NCBI GenBank assembly: GCA_035358815.1 | Contig: DAOPQC010000002.1 | Span: forward strand, 1 to 64,000 | Length of the DNA stretch: 64,000 bases | Reading direction: 5' to 3' | Origin: Thermoanaerobaculales bacterium | Lineage (GTDB): Bacteria > Acidobacteriota > Thermoanaerobaculia > Thermoanaerobaculales > Sulfomarinibacteraceae | In this document: piece after piece, positions 43,282-51,437 of the stretch | How the letters are laid out: every line of letters starts with the position of its first letter | How positions within the stretch are numbered: the first letter of the stretch is position 1 | The notes under the pieces: model-generated | What the model saw: only the letters and a program-made list of their open reading frames with translations | Databases searched by the model: none | Told to the model about the DNA's origin: nothing | Translations under genes and position numbers: made by a program

Positions 43282-44679
43282 ATGACCAACCGATGGCGAC
43301 ACACCCTGATGATCCTCGCCGTGGTGCTGATCAGCCTCACCCTGCTCGCGGCTCCGGCGCGCGGCGGCGACTGGTTCGATGTCCATTTCGGGAGCCGCGG
43401 CTTCGGCGTGAGCTTCGGCTCGACGGACTGGGCCGTCTGGGGGGCTTCGTGGCGAAACCCGGCCTGGTCGATCGACTACCGCACCGAGCTCTCCGGCTAT
43501 GGGGAGTGGGTGTGGGTGGACTCGCTCGGCCAGTGCTGGCGGCCGTGGGTGGCTGCGGACTGGCGCCCCTACACCCACGGACGCTGGGTCTGGACGTCAC
43601 TGGGCTGGACCTGGGTCGCCTACGAGCCGTGGGGATACTTCCCTCACCACTTCGGCCACTGGGCGATGGCACCGGTGGGCTGGGTCTGGGTGCCGGGCAC
43701 CAGCTACCACCCGGCCAATGTGGTCTGGGTCTCGGCCGGCGCCTGGGTCGGCTGGTACCCGCGGCCGCCCCACGGCTGGACCCACCATCACCATCATGGC
43801 CACCACGGCCACGATGACGGCTACTGGGGGGGCTGGAACGACGCCCGCTTCGCGACCTACGTCGACTGGCGCGATCTGGGCGCCGACGACGTCGGCCGGC
43901 ACGCGGTCGCTGCGACGGCTGTCCGGGGCGGCGCTCCCCGGGCCGTGGTCCGCGACGGCGTGGCGGCGCCCAACCGGCAGGAGCTCGGCCGGCGCGGGAT
44001 CGCGGTGCCCGAGATGGGCCTCGAGCGCCGCACGGCCCGGGTCGCCGGCCGGGACGTGGTGCTCGCCCGCCCGGGGCAGGCAGCGCCCAGCGTCGAGCGG
44101 AACGCCGCCTTCACCCTCGATCGCGCGCTGGCGCCGCAGGCAGCGACGACCGTCGCCCGTCGAGCGGCCGGTGGTCGCGAGCCCGTCGGCGGTCGCGGCG
44201 GCTCGGCGGTGGGCAGCCGCCGATCGAGCCCGGCGGGCAGCGACCGGGTCGAGGCGCCGCGCCTCGCGGCGAGGACGCCGGAGCGGACTGCCGCCGCTGC
44301 ACCGGGAAGGCCGGCGACGGTCAAGCCCGAAGCAAGGCCGAGCGCCGCGGCGAGCCGCACGGCGAGAGCACCTCGGACACAGCCCCATTCGGATGGCGCC
44401 CGCATCGCCGCGCCAGATGACCGGCGGCGAGTCGAGCCGAGCCGCGAATCGAGCCGCACCGCGGCTGGCCCGCTCACGGTGCGCCGCGCTCCGGCGGCCG
44501 CGACCCGGTCGGCCTCGGCCTCCGGCGCCGGGCCGCGCGAGGGCGGCGAGCCGGTGCGCCAGGTGGGCTCGTCGACACGGCAGTCGCGGGGACGCTCCGA
44601 GCAGGGCGCGCGCCGCGGCGGCGACGAGCCGGAAAAGCGGCAGGCGGCGTCGCGGACTTCGCCCCGCAGCCGCAGGTAG
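43282..44679 (+). CDS. Exported tryptophan-rich protein, DUF6600-like
   Basis: The 465-residue protein has a signal peptide (about 1-29, ending APARGG). Residues about 60-165 contain repeats of the W-V/W-x-P type (GYGEWVWVDSLGQCWRPWV, HGRWVWTSLGWTWVAYEPWG, WVWVPGTSYHPANVVWVS), the pattern of DUF6600 proteins. A His-rich stretch (HHHHHGHHGHDDGYW) follows and could bind metal. The C-terminal 280 residues are Arg/Ala/Pro-rich and probably disordered. GAGGAGG precedes the ATG. Function unknown; location is the envelope or outside the cell. Confidence 0.72.
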   Translation: MTNRWRHTLMILAVVLISLTLLAAPARGGDWFDVHFGSRGFGVSFGSTDWAVWGASWRNPAWSIDYRTELSGYGEWVWVDSLGQCWRPWVAADWRPYTHGRWVWTSLGWTWVAYEPWGYFPHHFGHWAMAPVGWVWVPGTSYHPANVVWVSAGAWVGWYPRPPHGWTHHHHHGHHGHDDGYWGGWNDARFATYVDWRDLGADDVGRHAVAATAVRGGAPRAVVRDGVAAPNRQELGRRGIAVPEMGLERRTARVAGRDVVLARPGQAAPSVERNAAFTLDRALAPQAATTVARRAAGGREPVGGRGGSAVGSRRSSPAGSDRVEAPRLAARTPERTAAAAPGRPATVKPEARPSAAASRTARAPRTQPHSDGARIAAPDDRRRVEPSRESSRTAAGPLTVRRAPAAATRSASASGAGPREGGEPVRQVGSSTRQSRGRSEQGARRGGDEPEKRQAASRTSPRSRR

Positions 44680-44746
44680 CGAACGACGGATGACGGGCGG
44701 GGCGGCCGCGGGGTCGCCCCGCCGCTCGCTCCCCTCCCCCCTCTGC

Positions 44747-44752
44747 TAGCAT
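44747..44752 (+). promoter_or_regulatory. Extended -10 element; probable leaderless start
   Basis: TGC-TAGCAT (44744-44752) lies 7 bases before the ATG at 44760 and overlaps an earlier ATG at 44751. This favours 44760 as the real start. There is no Shine-Dalgarno before either ATG. Confidence 0.45.
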
Positions 44753-44759
44753 GCACGCC

Positions 44760-45833
44760 ATGCCGACGCCGTCACGCCCCTCCGGGGCCGACCTCGAGGC
44801 TCGCGTCCAGCTCGCGCTCGAGCGATGCCTGGACTGGAGCCAGCAGGGCCGCCATCGCAAGGTCCTGGCCGAGGTCGACCGTCTGCTGCGACTGGTCGGG
44901 GACGACCGCCAGCTCGAGGCCCAGCTGCTGGTGTGGAAGGCCCAGGCCCTGCTCTCGATGGGCTCTCCGGAGCGGGCTCTGCCGGCTGCCAGCGCGTCGT
45001 GGCAGCTGTCGGCCTCCCCGCACGCCTGCCACCTGATGGCGAACGCCCTCAACGCCTCCGGCGACAGCGACCGCGCCGAGGAGCTTCTGGTGATGGGCAC
45101 GGAGCTGTACCCGGAGGCCGTCCATCTGCCGATCCAGCTCGCGATGCTGCTCACCGACCAGGGCCGCGCGCCCGAGGCGCTGGAGATCCTGGAAGGCGTG
45201 CCGCCGTCCGCGCCGCTCGCGGACGAAATGGAGGTGTTCCTGGTCGGGCTGAGGGCCAACCTGCTCGCCACGCTCGGCCGCTGGTCGGAGGCCGATGAGG
45301 TCCTCGAGGAGGGTCTCGACCGTCATCCGGACGCATCGCTCCTGCTGGAGGCCCAGGGCTCGATCACCGCCGAGCGGAGCCGCCAGCTCGCGGAGGAGGC
45401 GCTGGTGGCATCGTGGCGCGACGCGCTCGCCCCGCTCCGGGGCACTGCGGCCAAGGTCGACGACGCCATCGTCCGGCTCGGGCAGGCGCTCGCGGTCGGC
45501 GAGCTCGTCGCGCTTGCGGCGCAGCGGTTGTGGCGCGCGCTCAACGACCGCGAACCGGTCCGGCTGCAGTCTCCGGATGCCTGGGCGGCGGCGCTTTTGA
45601 CGGCGGTAATGGAGATCGACGGGCGCCCGCCGTCCGCGGCCGCCGTCGCCCGCGCGACGGACTGCAGCCCGTCGACGGTGCGGGCTGCGCTGCAGCGCGT
45701 GCGCCGCTACCTCGGTGCGCTCGATGGGGCCCTCGCCCGGAGGGCGTTCGGCGCCGCCTCCAACCCGCGGCTCGAGGAGAGCGGGCCGTCGCGGCCTCCC
45801 GGCCGCAACCCGGTCGTCCGCTTCCCGCGATGA
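44760..45833 (+). CDS. TPR protein with C-terminal TFIIB/cyclin-like helical domain
   Basis: The 357-residue protein has a TPR-like superhelix at about 10-200 (helix pairs such as LLVWKAQALLSMGSPERAL and EVFLVGLRANLLATLGRW). Residues about 225-325 resemble one TFIIB/cyclin repeat: LAAQRLWRALNDREP, AWAAALLTAVMEIDGRPPSA, then AAVARATDCSPSTVRAALQR with a helix-turn-helix-like pattern. Similar domains occur in some bacterial proteins of unknown role. The basic, Pro-rich C-terminus is probably disordered. It could bind nucleic acid or act only in protein-protein contacts; I cannot decide. Confidence 0.6.
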   Translation: MPTPSRPSGADLEARVQLALERCLDWSQQGRHRKVLAEVDRLLRLVGDDRQLEAQLLVWKAQALLSMGSPERALPAASASWQLSASPHACHLMANALNASGDSDRAEELLVMGTELYPEAVHLPIQLAMLLTDQGRAPEALEILEGVPPSAPLADEMEVFLVGLRANLLATLGRWSEADEVLEEGLDRHPDASLLLEAQGSITAERSRQLAEEALVASWRDALAPLRGTAAKVDDAIVRLGQALAVGELVALAAQRLWRALNDREPVRLQSPDAWAAALLTAVMEIDGRPPSAAAVARATDCSPSTVRAALQRVRRYLGALDGALARRAFGAASNPRLEESGPSRPPGRNPVVRFPR

Positions 45834-46016
45834 AGTACAGCTTGGGCGCAGCGTCGTCGAGCGGCCAGCCGTGGCGCGGACGGACGGGCGGCCCCTCCGG
45901 GGGGCCCGCCGCCCCGGCCGGCGGCAGGCGGCCCCTGGCCCGAGAACCTTTTGCGGCGGTCCCCGTTACATGATGTGGCAGAGAGCCCCGATCGCGACTG
46001 ACGCGGAGGCAATCGG

Positions 46017-46712
46017 ATGACGACTCGAACACTGGCAGCCGCTTCCCTGCTGCTCTCGATCGCGGTCGCGGCGGGGGCCGCCGAACGCGTCCTCGACGAC
46101 GCCTTTCCGGCGGCGGGCGTCGACGGCGTCAGCATCACCAATGGGGTAGGCGACGTCGTCGTCACGGCCGCGGAGGTCGTCGAGATCACGGTCGATGTCA
46201 CGTTGATCCCCAGGCGAGGCGGCCTGTTCTCCTCGTACCGCAACGCCGAGCAGGAGGTCGAGTCCGCGCGACTTCAGTCGCGGATCGAGGGCGGCCGGCT
46301 GGAGCTCGCCGTGGAGTCAAGCTCGGACGAGCCCCGCTTCGAGGCCCAGTGGGTCGTGGTGGTCCCGACGCGGGTCGCCATCGAACTGACGGCCGGGGTC
46401 GGCGACGTGACGGTCCACGGCGCGGCCGCCGGGGTGAGGGTCGAGCTCGGGGTCGGCGACGCGCTGATCGGCGTCGTCGACGGGCCGGTTTCGGCAGAGG
46501 TCGGGGTCGGGGAAGCGACTGTCCGCGGGCTGGCGAGCCGATACGGCGGTGTCACCGCCTCCGGCGGCGTCGGCGACGCCAGCATCCTGGTCGCCGGCCA
46601 ACGGCTGACCGGCGGGGGCTTTGTCGGGCGCGAGTCGTCGTGGCACGGCAGCGGCCCGCACTCGATCGAGCTCGAGGTCGGAGTCGGCGAGGCCCGCATC
46701 GTGCTCGAGTAA
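46017..46712 (+). CDS. Exported beta-rich protein, DUF4097/adhesin-like
   Basis: The 231-residue protein has a signal peptide (about 1-22, ending AGAAE). The mature part shows repeated strand-turn units with the sequence VGVGDA or GVGEA (for example LTAGVGDVTVHGAAAG, VRVELGVGDALIGVVDG, AEVGVGEATVRGL), as in the beta-solenoid DUF4097/DUF2807 adhesin-type domains. GGAGG is 7 bases before ATG. It lies 184 bases after the TPR/cyclin gene. These proteins are often near envelope-stress regulators; none is seen here. Confidence 0.65.
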   Translation: MTTRTLAAASLLLSIAVAAGAAERVLDDAFPAAGVDGVSITNGVGDVVVTAAEVVEITVDVTLIPRRGGLFSSYRNAEQEVESARLQSRIEGGRLELAVESSSDEPRFEAQWVVVVPTRVAIELTAGVGDVTVHGAAAGVRVELGVGDALIGVVDGPVSAEVGVGEATVRGLASRYGGVTASGGVGDASILVAGQRLTGGGFVGRESSWHGSGPHSIELEVGVGEARIVLE

Positions 46713-46718
46713 GCCCTC

Positions 46719-46747
46719 CCGACACCTCAAGACCCGTCTGCTACACT
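46719..46747 (+). promoter_or_regulatory. Promoter of the OPT transporter gene
   Basis: CCGACA (46719-46724), a 17-base spacer and TGC-TACACT (46739-46747) make a good extended sigma70-like promoter. The leader is about 20 bases and carries GAGGAGGAGGAG before the ATG at 46773. Confidence 0.6.
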
Positions 46748-46772
46748 CCGTCCTCGAGGAGGAGGAGTACCC

Positions 46773-48839
46773 ATGGAAACCAAGCCCGACACCGGGAAGG
46801 TCCTGCCAGCCAATGCTTTCCGCGAGCTCGCGCCGGGCGAGACCTACGCCCCGGTGGTGCCGCCGAACGATCCCCGGCCGGAGATTTCCGTTCGCTCCGT
46901 GACCCTCGGCGTGGTCATGGTCGTGGTGTTCACCTTCGCGGCCGCCTACATCGGGCTCAAGACCGGCAACGTGATCGAGACCTCGATCCCGATCGCGATC
47001 CTCGCGGTGTTCATCGGCACCCTGTTCAGCCGCCGCAGCTCCCTGCTCGAGAACGTCATCGTCCAGTCGATCGGCCAGGCGGCCGGGGTCGTGGTGGCGG
47101 GGGCCATCTTCACGATCCCGGCGCTCTACATCCTCGACCTGAAGCCGTCGTTCGTGCAGATCTTCCTGTCGTGCCTGGTCGGCGGCTACCTGGGAGTGGT
47201 CCTGCTGATCCCGCTGCGCCGGTACTTCGTGAAGGACCTCCACGGCCAGCTGCCGTTCCCGGAGGGCACCGCCATCGCCAACGTGCTCGCCACCGGCGAG
47301 CGGTCGAAGGGCTCAGCCGGCAAGGTCCTGCTGATGGCGTTCGGCATCGGCTTCATCTACGACCTGATCGTCGAGTTCCTCCACCTCTGGAACCACCACC
47401 TCAACTCCCGGGTGCTGTTCGGGTCGGTCGGGGAGCGGCTCGCTGACCTCCGGTTCGAGGCGCGCCTCAACGCCACCGCCGTCTACTTCGGCCTCGGCTA
47501 CATCATCGGCGTCCGCTATGCCGGCATCATCGCCGCCGGCTCGGTGCTCTCGATGCTGGTGCTGGTGCCGCTGGTCTACTTCGCCGGCCATGGCCTGGCC
47601 GTTCCGCTGACGCCGCCTGCCGTCGCGTCGCTGGTCGCCGACATGAACGCCGGCCAGATCTTCGCAGCCTATGTCCGGCCCATGGGCATCGGCTGCATCG
47701 CGGTCGCCGGGATCATCGGCATCCTCAAGATGGGGAAGATCATCGTGTCGTCGCTGTCGCTCGGCTTCAAGGGGCTGGCCGGCGGCGCCGCCGGCGAGGC
47801 GATCCGCACCGACCGCGACATGCAGCCGCGACACACCTTCCTCATCCAGGCCGGCGCGGTGGTCGGCATGTTCCTGCTGTTCTGGTTCCTGAGCGGCCAG
47901 GTCACGACCGCCCTGGTCGGCACGGTCATCACCTTCCTGCTCGCCTTCCTGTTCACGCCGGTGGCGGCGCGCGCGATCGCCATCGTCGGCGTCAACCCGG
48001 TGTCCGGGATGACCATGCTGACCCTCATCATCGCCTGCCTGGCGCTGGTCGCGACCGGGCTGAGCGGCGACGCCCTCGGCATGTCGGTGGCCCTGGTCAT
48101 CGGCTGCGCCGTCTGCACCGCCCTGTCGACCTCTGGCGCCTTCATCACCGACCTCAAGGTCGGGTACTGGCTCGGTGCCAGCCCATACCAGCAGCAGCGT
48201 TGGAAGTTCCTCGGCATTCTGGTGGCGTCGCTGTGCGTGGGCGCCGTGATCTGGGTGCTCGCAACCTCCTACGGCTTCATGATCAAGGTCGCGACCGGCC
48301 AGCTGGTGGTCAATCCAGACCTGCCGGCGCCGCAGGGCAACCTGATGGCCACCATCGTCTCCAGCGTCATGGGCGGCGAGCAGCAGGCGCTGATCCTGTT
48401 CGTGCTCGGCGGGATCGTGGCCGTGATGCTGGAGATGGCGAGGGTGCCCGCGCTCGCCTTCGGCCTCGGCATGTACCTGCCGATCGAGATCAACATGGCG
48501 GTCTTCTTCGGCGCGGCGGCCGGCCACTTCATCAGCCGCTCCGGCCGGACCGAGGAGGAGCGTGAGGCCCGCAAGGAGCAGGGCACGCTGATCGCCTCGG
48601 GTCTGATGGCGGGAGCGGCGATCGTCGGCACGATCGGCGCCATCCTGCTGCTGCCCCAGCTGCTCGCGCCGATGCAGTACATCGACGTGCTCCACGCCTC
48701 CGAGCAGGGCGCCGGCGCCTTCGCCTCCTGGTACCAGGGGATCGGCGGCCAGCTGGTGAGCGTGGTCGGCCTGTTCGGGCTGGTCGCGCTCTGCTACCTG
48801 CTCGCCCGCAAGGGCGCGCGGTGGCAGATGGAGGAGTAG
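46773..48839 (+). CDS. OPT-family oligopeptide (or metal-chelate) transporter
   Basis: The 688-residue polytopic protein has about 14-16 membrane helices. Family signatures: VFTFAAAYIGLKTGNVIETSIPIA near the N-terminus, LPFPEGTAIANVLATGE, and LGASPYQQQRWKFLG with LPAPQGNLMATIVSSVMGG in the C-terminal half. OPT proteins import small peptides or iron-siderophore-like chelates in symport with protons. The very strong ribosome site suggests high expression. No peptidase or siderophore gene lies next to it. Confidence 0.9.
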   Translation: METKPDTGKVLPANAFRELAPGETYAPVVPPNDPRPEISVRSVTLGVVMVVVFTFAAAYIGLKTGNVIETSIPIAILAVFIGTLFSRRSSLLENVIVQSIGQAAGVVVAGAIFTIPALYILDLKPSFVQIFLSCLVGGYLGVVLLIPLRRYFVKDLHGQLPFPEGTAIANVLATGERSKGSAGKVLLMAFGIGFIYDLIVEFLHLWNHHLNSRVLFGSVGERLADLRFEARLNATAVYFGLGYIIGVRYAGIIAAGSVLSMLVLVPLVYFAGHGLAVPLTPPAVASLVADMNAGQIFAAYVRPMGIGCIAVAGIIGILKMGKIIVSSLSLGFKGLAGGAAGEAIRTDRDMQPRHTFLIQAGAVVGMFLLFWFLSGQVTTALVGTVITFLLAFLFTPVAARAIAIVGVNPVSGMTMLTLIIACLALVATGLSGDALGMSVALVIGCAVCTALSTSGAFITDLKVGYWLGASPYQQQRWKFLGILVASLCVGAVIWVLATSYGFMIKVATGQLVVNPDLPAPQGNLMATIVSSVMGGEQQALILFVLGGIVAVMLEMARVPALAFGLGMYLPIEINMAVFFGAAAGHFISRSGRTEEEREARKEQGTLIASGLMAGAAIVGTIGAILLLPQLLAPMQYIDVLHASEQGAGAFASWYQGIGGQLVSVVGLFGLVALCYLLARKGARWQMEE

Positions 48840-48923
48840 CCGGGACGCGGCAAAACGACCTGGAGCGAGCCGCGGAGAGCGCCCGCCCGGGGCTCGCCGG
48901 CCGGGTGGCTCGAGCTCACCCGG

Positions 48924-49442
48924 TCACGCGCCATCCGCCGGCGGGTGCCTCTTGAGCTCGGCGTCGAGCGCCTCGAGAAGCGCGTCGCGGTCCTCGAACG
49001 CTCTCGGCAGCGCGCGGCGGTGAGGCTCGGGCGGCTCCAAGCGCCAGCTGCGCCAGCACCACACCGGAACGTCCGCCTTGAGCGCGAGCGCGATCTCGGA
49101 CAGGGTGCCTGCCCCGCCCCCGATCGCGACGCACAGGGTGGCCGACAGCACGTTGAAGGCGTTGCGGGCGGCGCCGGCGCCGGTCAACACCGGGATCCGC
49201 ACCCACCGGTTCGGGTAGCCGGCCTCCGGCCGGGCGCTCGGCAGGATCCCGACCGTCAGGCCACCGGCCGCAACCGCGCCGCGGCAGGCGGCTGCCATCA
49301 CGCCGGGCCCGCCACCGGTCAGCACGACCCAGCCGCGGCGAGCAGCCACCGCGCCGACCTCCTCGGCCGTCCGCTCCTCGTCTGCGGTAGCGTCCGCAGC
49401 GCCCAGGACCGCCAGCACCGGAAGCCGAATCCCGTCGTCCAT
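48924..49442 (-). CDS. LOG-like Rossmann protein (TIGR00725 / DprA-like fold)
   Basis: The 172-residue protein is of the lysine-decarboxylase-like Rossmann group: LPVLAVLGAADAT at the start, VLTGGGPGVMAAACRGA (phosphate-binding) and IGGGAGTLSEIALALK (the GGxGTxxE motif). Some relatives are cytokinin riboside 5'-monophosphate phosphoribohydrolases; the TIGR00725 branch is uncharacterised. The start at 49442 was chosen for GGAGG; a longer reading (49523) is not conserved-looking. It is on the same strand as ompA but behind its terminator. Confidence 0.8.
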   Translation of the reverse strand: MDDGIRLPVLAVLGAADATADEERTAEEVGAVAARRGWVVLTGGGPGVMAAACRGAVAAGGLTVGILPSARPEAGYPNRWVRIPVLTGAGAARNAFNVLSATLCVAIGGGAGTLSEIALALKADVPVWCWRSWRLEPPEPHRRALPRAFEDRDALLEALDAELKRHPPADGA

Positions 49443-49552
49443 CGGCACCTCCGGGCACCATGCCCGGCGCCGGGCTTGCCACGGTCGGCCGCCCGCCGCA
49501 ACGCGCGCACCCGTCGCGATCACCCCGGGGCCGGGCGCGCGATCAGGCGATG

Positions 49553-49580
49553 AAAAAGCCCGGGCCGCTGGGGCCCGGGC
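49553..49580 (-). terminator. Rho-independent terminator of the ompA-like gene
   Basis: On the minus strand GCCCGGGCC and GGCCCGGGC form a 9-bp stem with a 5-base loop, followed by TTTTT. It lies 23 bases after the stop of the OmpA-family gene. Confidence 0.9.
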
Positions 49581-49603
49581 CAGGAACGTCTCGTTGGGCA
49601 GGG

Positions 49604-50245
49604 TTACTGGAGAACGACGATGGCGACGCGCCGATTCTGGGCGCGGCCTTCCTTGGTGGCGTTGTCGACGATCGGCTTGTACTCGCCGTACGAGGTCACG
49701 TTCATCCGGTGCAGCGGGAAGCCGTGCTGCATCTGGAGGTAGTGCATCACCGACTCGGCGCGATCGTAGCCGAGCTTCAGGTTGACCTTCTCAGAGCCGA
49801 CGTTGTCGGTGTGGCCCTGGATCTCGACGTAGACATTCTTGTTGTCAGCCTTGACCTTGGCAGCGAACGCATCCAGCGCCGCCTTGGCCTCGGGCGAAAG
49901 CTCGGCCTTGTTGAAGCCGAACTTGACGTTCTCGTCAGTCAGCACCGTCTCCCACAGGAAATCGCCCTTGGCGAGGACACCGGCCTCCTCGGCGCGCTTG
50001 AGCGCGTCCTTGGCGGTGTCGGACAACGTGCTGATCTGCTTCTGCAGATCCGCGTCCTTGGCCTGCAGGTCGGAGACCGCCTTCTGGTTGGCCTCGACCG
50101 AGGTCTGGACCTCGCCGATCTTTGTCGCAGTCACCTTCTCGGATGCCGCAACCTGCTCGTTGACGAACTTCTTGGTCGCACAACCGGTGAGGGCCACGCC
50201 GACAACCACCAGGAGAACGACCGCCGGGACGAGACTCTTCCGCAT
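49604..50245 (-). CDS. OmpA/Pal-family peptidoglycan-binding lipoprotein
   Basis: The 213-residue protein has a lipobox (VVVGVALTGC, Cys near 22). A coiled-coil region of about 70 residues (about 25-95, rich in Ala, Gln, Lys) resembles Lpp/Braun-type segments. The OmpA C-terminal domain has VYVEIQGHTDNVGS (diaminopimelate-binding Asp and Arg pattern) and NVTSYGEYKPI, with AQNRRVAIVV. It should tie the outer membrane to peptidoglycan. GGAGG precedes the ATG. A good -10 and a strong terminator frame it as a monocistronic, probably abundant transcript. Confidence 0.9.
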   Translation of the reverse strand: MRKSLVPAVVLLVVVGVALTGCATKKFVNEQVAASEKVTATKIGEVQTSVEANQKAVSDLQAKDADLQKQISTLSDTAKDALKRAEEAGVLAKGDFLWETVLTDENVKFGFNKAELSPEAKAALDAFAAKVKADNKNVYVEIQGHTDNVGSEKVNLKLGYDRAESVMHYLQMQHGFPLHRMNVTSYGEYKPIVDNATKEGRAQNRRVAIVVLQ

Positions 50246-50305
50246 TTTCCACCTCCGTATGCGTATGCCTTCATTCGACTCGAAGTCGGTCGACATCGTC
50301 ACGAG

Positions 50306-50311
50306 ACTATA
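50306..50311 (-). promoter_or_regulatory. -10 element of the ompA-like gene
   Basis: TATAGT on the minus strand lies about 60 bases upstream of the ATG, giving a leader of about 53 bases. The -35 is weak (AGCTTG at 17 bases spacing). Confidence 0.45.
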
Positions 50312-50374
50312 ACACACTCCGACGATTCAAGCTTCCCCTCGCGGTCTTGCGCCCGCGTCGCACCGGCATCGCGG

Positions 50375-51361
50375 TCACGGCTCCAGGCAGGTCGGCGCTT
50401 CCGCCGTGACCTCGGCCGCACACCGCACGACGCCGTCCTCGAGCCGGACCAGGACCGGGGTCTGCAGGAACCAGTCGACACCCGCCGGGAGCTCGGCCTT
50501 GCTGCACTGGTCGCACGGGAACGGCTTGACGCCCACGGTCGGAAACCCGCCCCGTTCGGGCACCGCCACCGCGGTGGTCGGGACGGCCAGCTCGCCCACG
50601 AAGTAGGCCTCCATCAGGTCGTGGCAGTGCTCGCAGTCCTTGCGGTAGAACAGCAGCAGGTGGCTGCCGGCGCCGAGGTCGTCGGGGGCGCCGACGAGCC
50701 AACCGGAGATCGGCAGCTCGGACCACGGCTGCCCGATCCAGTCGCCGTACCGCGGCAGGTAGTAACCCTCGGCCGGTGCCGCTGCCGCGCCGGGGGCACC
50801 CGCCCCGGCGGCCGCCGCAGCCGAGGCGCCGCCGGCAGTCAGGCCGAAGGCGAGCGCGAAGCTCGCCACCGTCCACAGGCCCGCCGCCACCACCTGGAGC
50901 GTCGGCAGCGTCGGCGATGCGGCGAGGGGCTCGACGCGCCGGCCGAGCAGCCACAGACCCAGCAGGAAGCCGATGTCCATGGCCATCGTCACGATCGGGG
51001 GGACCTGCACCGCCCCGAAGCAGCCGCAGCTGGAGGCGCCCAGGGCGAGGTCGCCGATCAGCACCGGCACGAAGGCCGCCAGCATGGCGATTCCGACCGG
51101 CCGGGCGAGCCTCGGCACGAGCCACATCACGCCGACCACGGCGAGCTCGACCCCGATGCTGAACCTGAGCACGAAGGAGAGGTCGAGCCCGAGCCCACCC
51201 GCCCACTTGACCAGGGCCACCGGGAGATGGCGTGGCGACGAGTCGATCAGCTTGAGGACCGCGCCGGCCAGCAGCCAGAGAGGTACCACGACCCGCGCCA
51301 GCGCCACCGCCGCCGCAGCGCCGGCCCTCGACCGTGCCGAGCTTCCGAAACGGTTTGCCAT
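50375..51361 (-). CDS. MauE/DoxX-like membrane protein fused to a thioredoxin-like domain
   Basis: The 328-residue protein has four MauE-type membrane helices in the first 150 residues: RVVVPLWLLAGAVLKLIDS, FSIGVELAVVGVMWLVPRL, and a SSCGCFGAVQVPP loop with the Cys-x-Cys of the family. A further membrane helix (VAAGLWTVASFALAFGLTA) leads to a soluble domain with YRKDCEHCHDLMEAYF, a CxxC redox site, plus a second pair in PCDQCSKAEL. MauE-like proteins support disulfide formation in partner proteins. The soluble part is probably periplasmic. Possible role in thiol-disulfide exchange in the envelope. Confidence 0.75.
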   Translation of the reverse strand: MANRFGSSARSRAGAAAAVALARVVVPLWLLAGAVLKLIDSSPRHLPVALVKWAGGLGLDLSFVLRFSIGVELAVVGVMWLVPRLARPVGIAMLAAFVPVLIGDLALGASSCGCFGAVQVPPIVTMAMDIGFLLGLWLLGRRVEPLAASPTLPTLQVVAAGLWTVASFALAFGLTAGGASAAAAAGAGAPGAAAAPAEGYYLPRYGDWIGQPWSELPISGWLVGAPDDLGAGSHLLLFYRKDCEHCHDLMEAYFVGELAVPTTAVAVPERGGFPTVGVKPFPCDQCSKAELPAGVDWFLQTPVLVRLEDGVVRCAAEVTAEAPTCLEP

Positions 51362-51437
51362 GTCATCCACCACCCGGTCAGAGAATAGACCGCCTTCCCC
51401 GCCTTTCCCTCGAGAGGACGGCCGACGCGGCGTCGTT

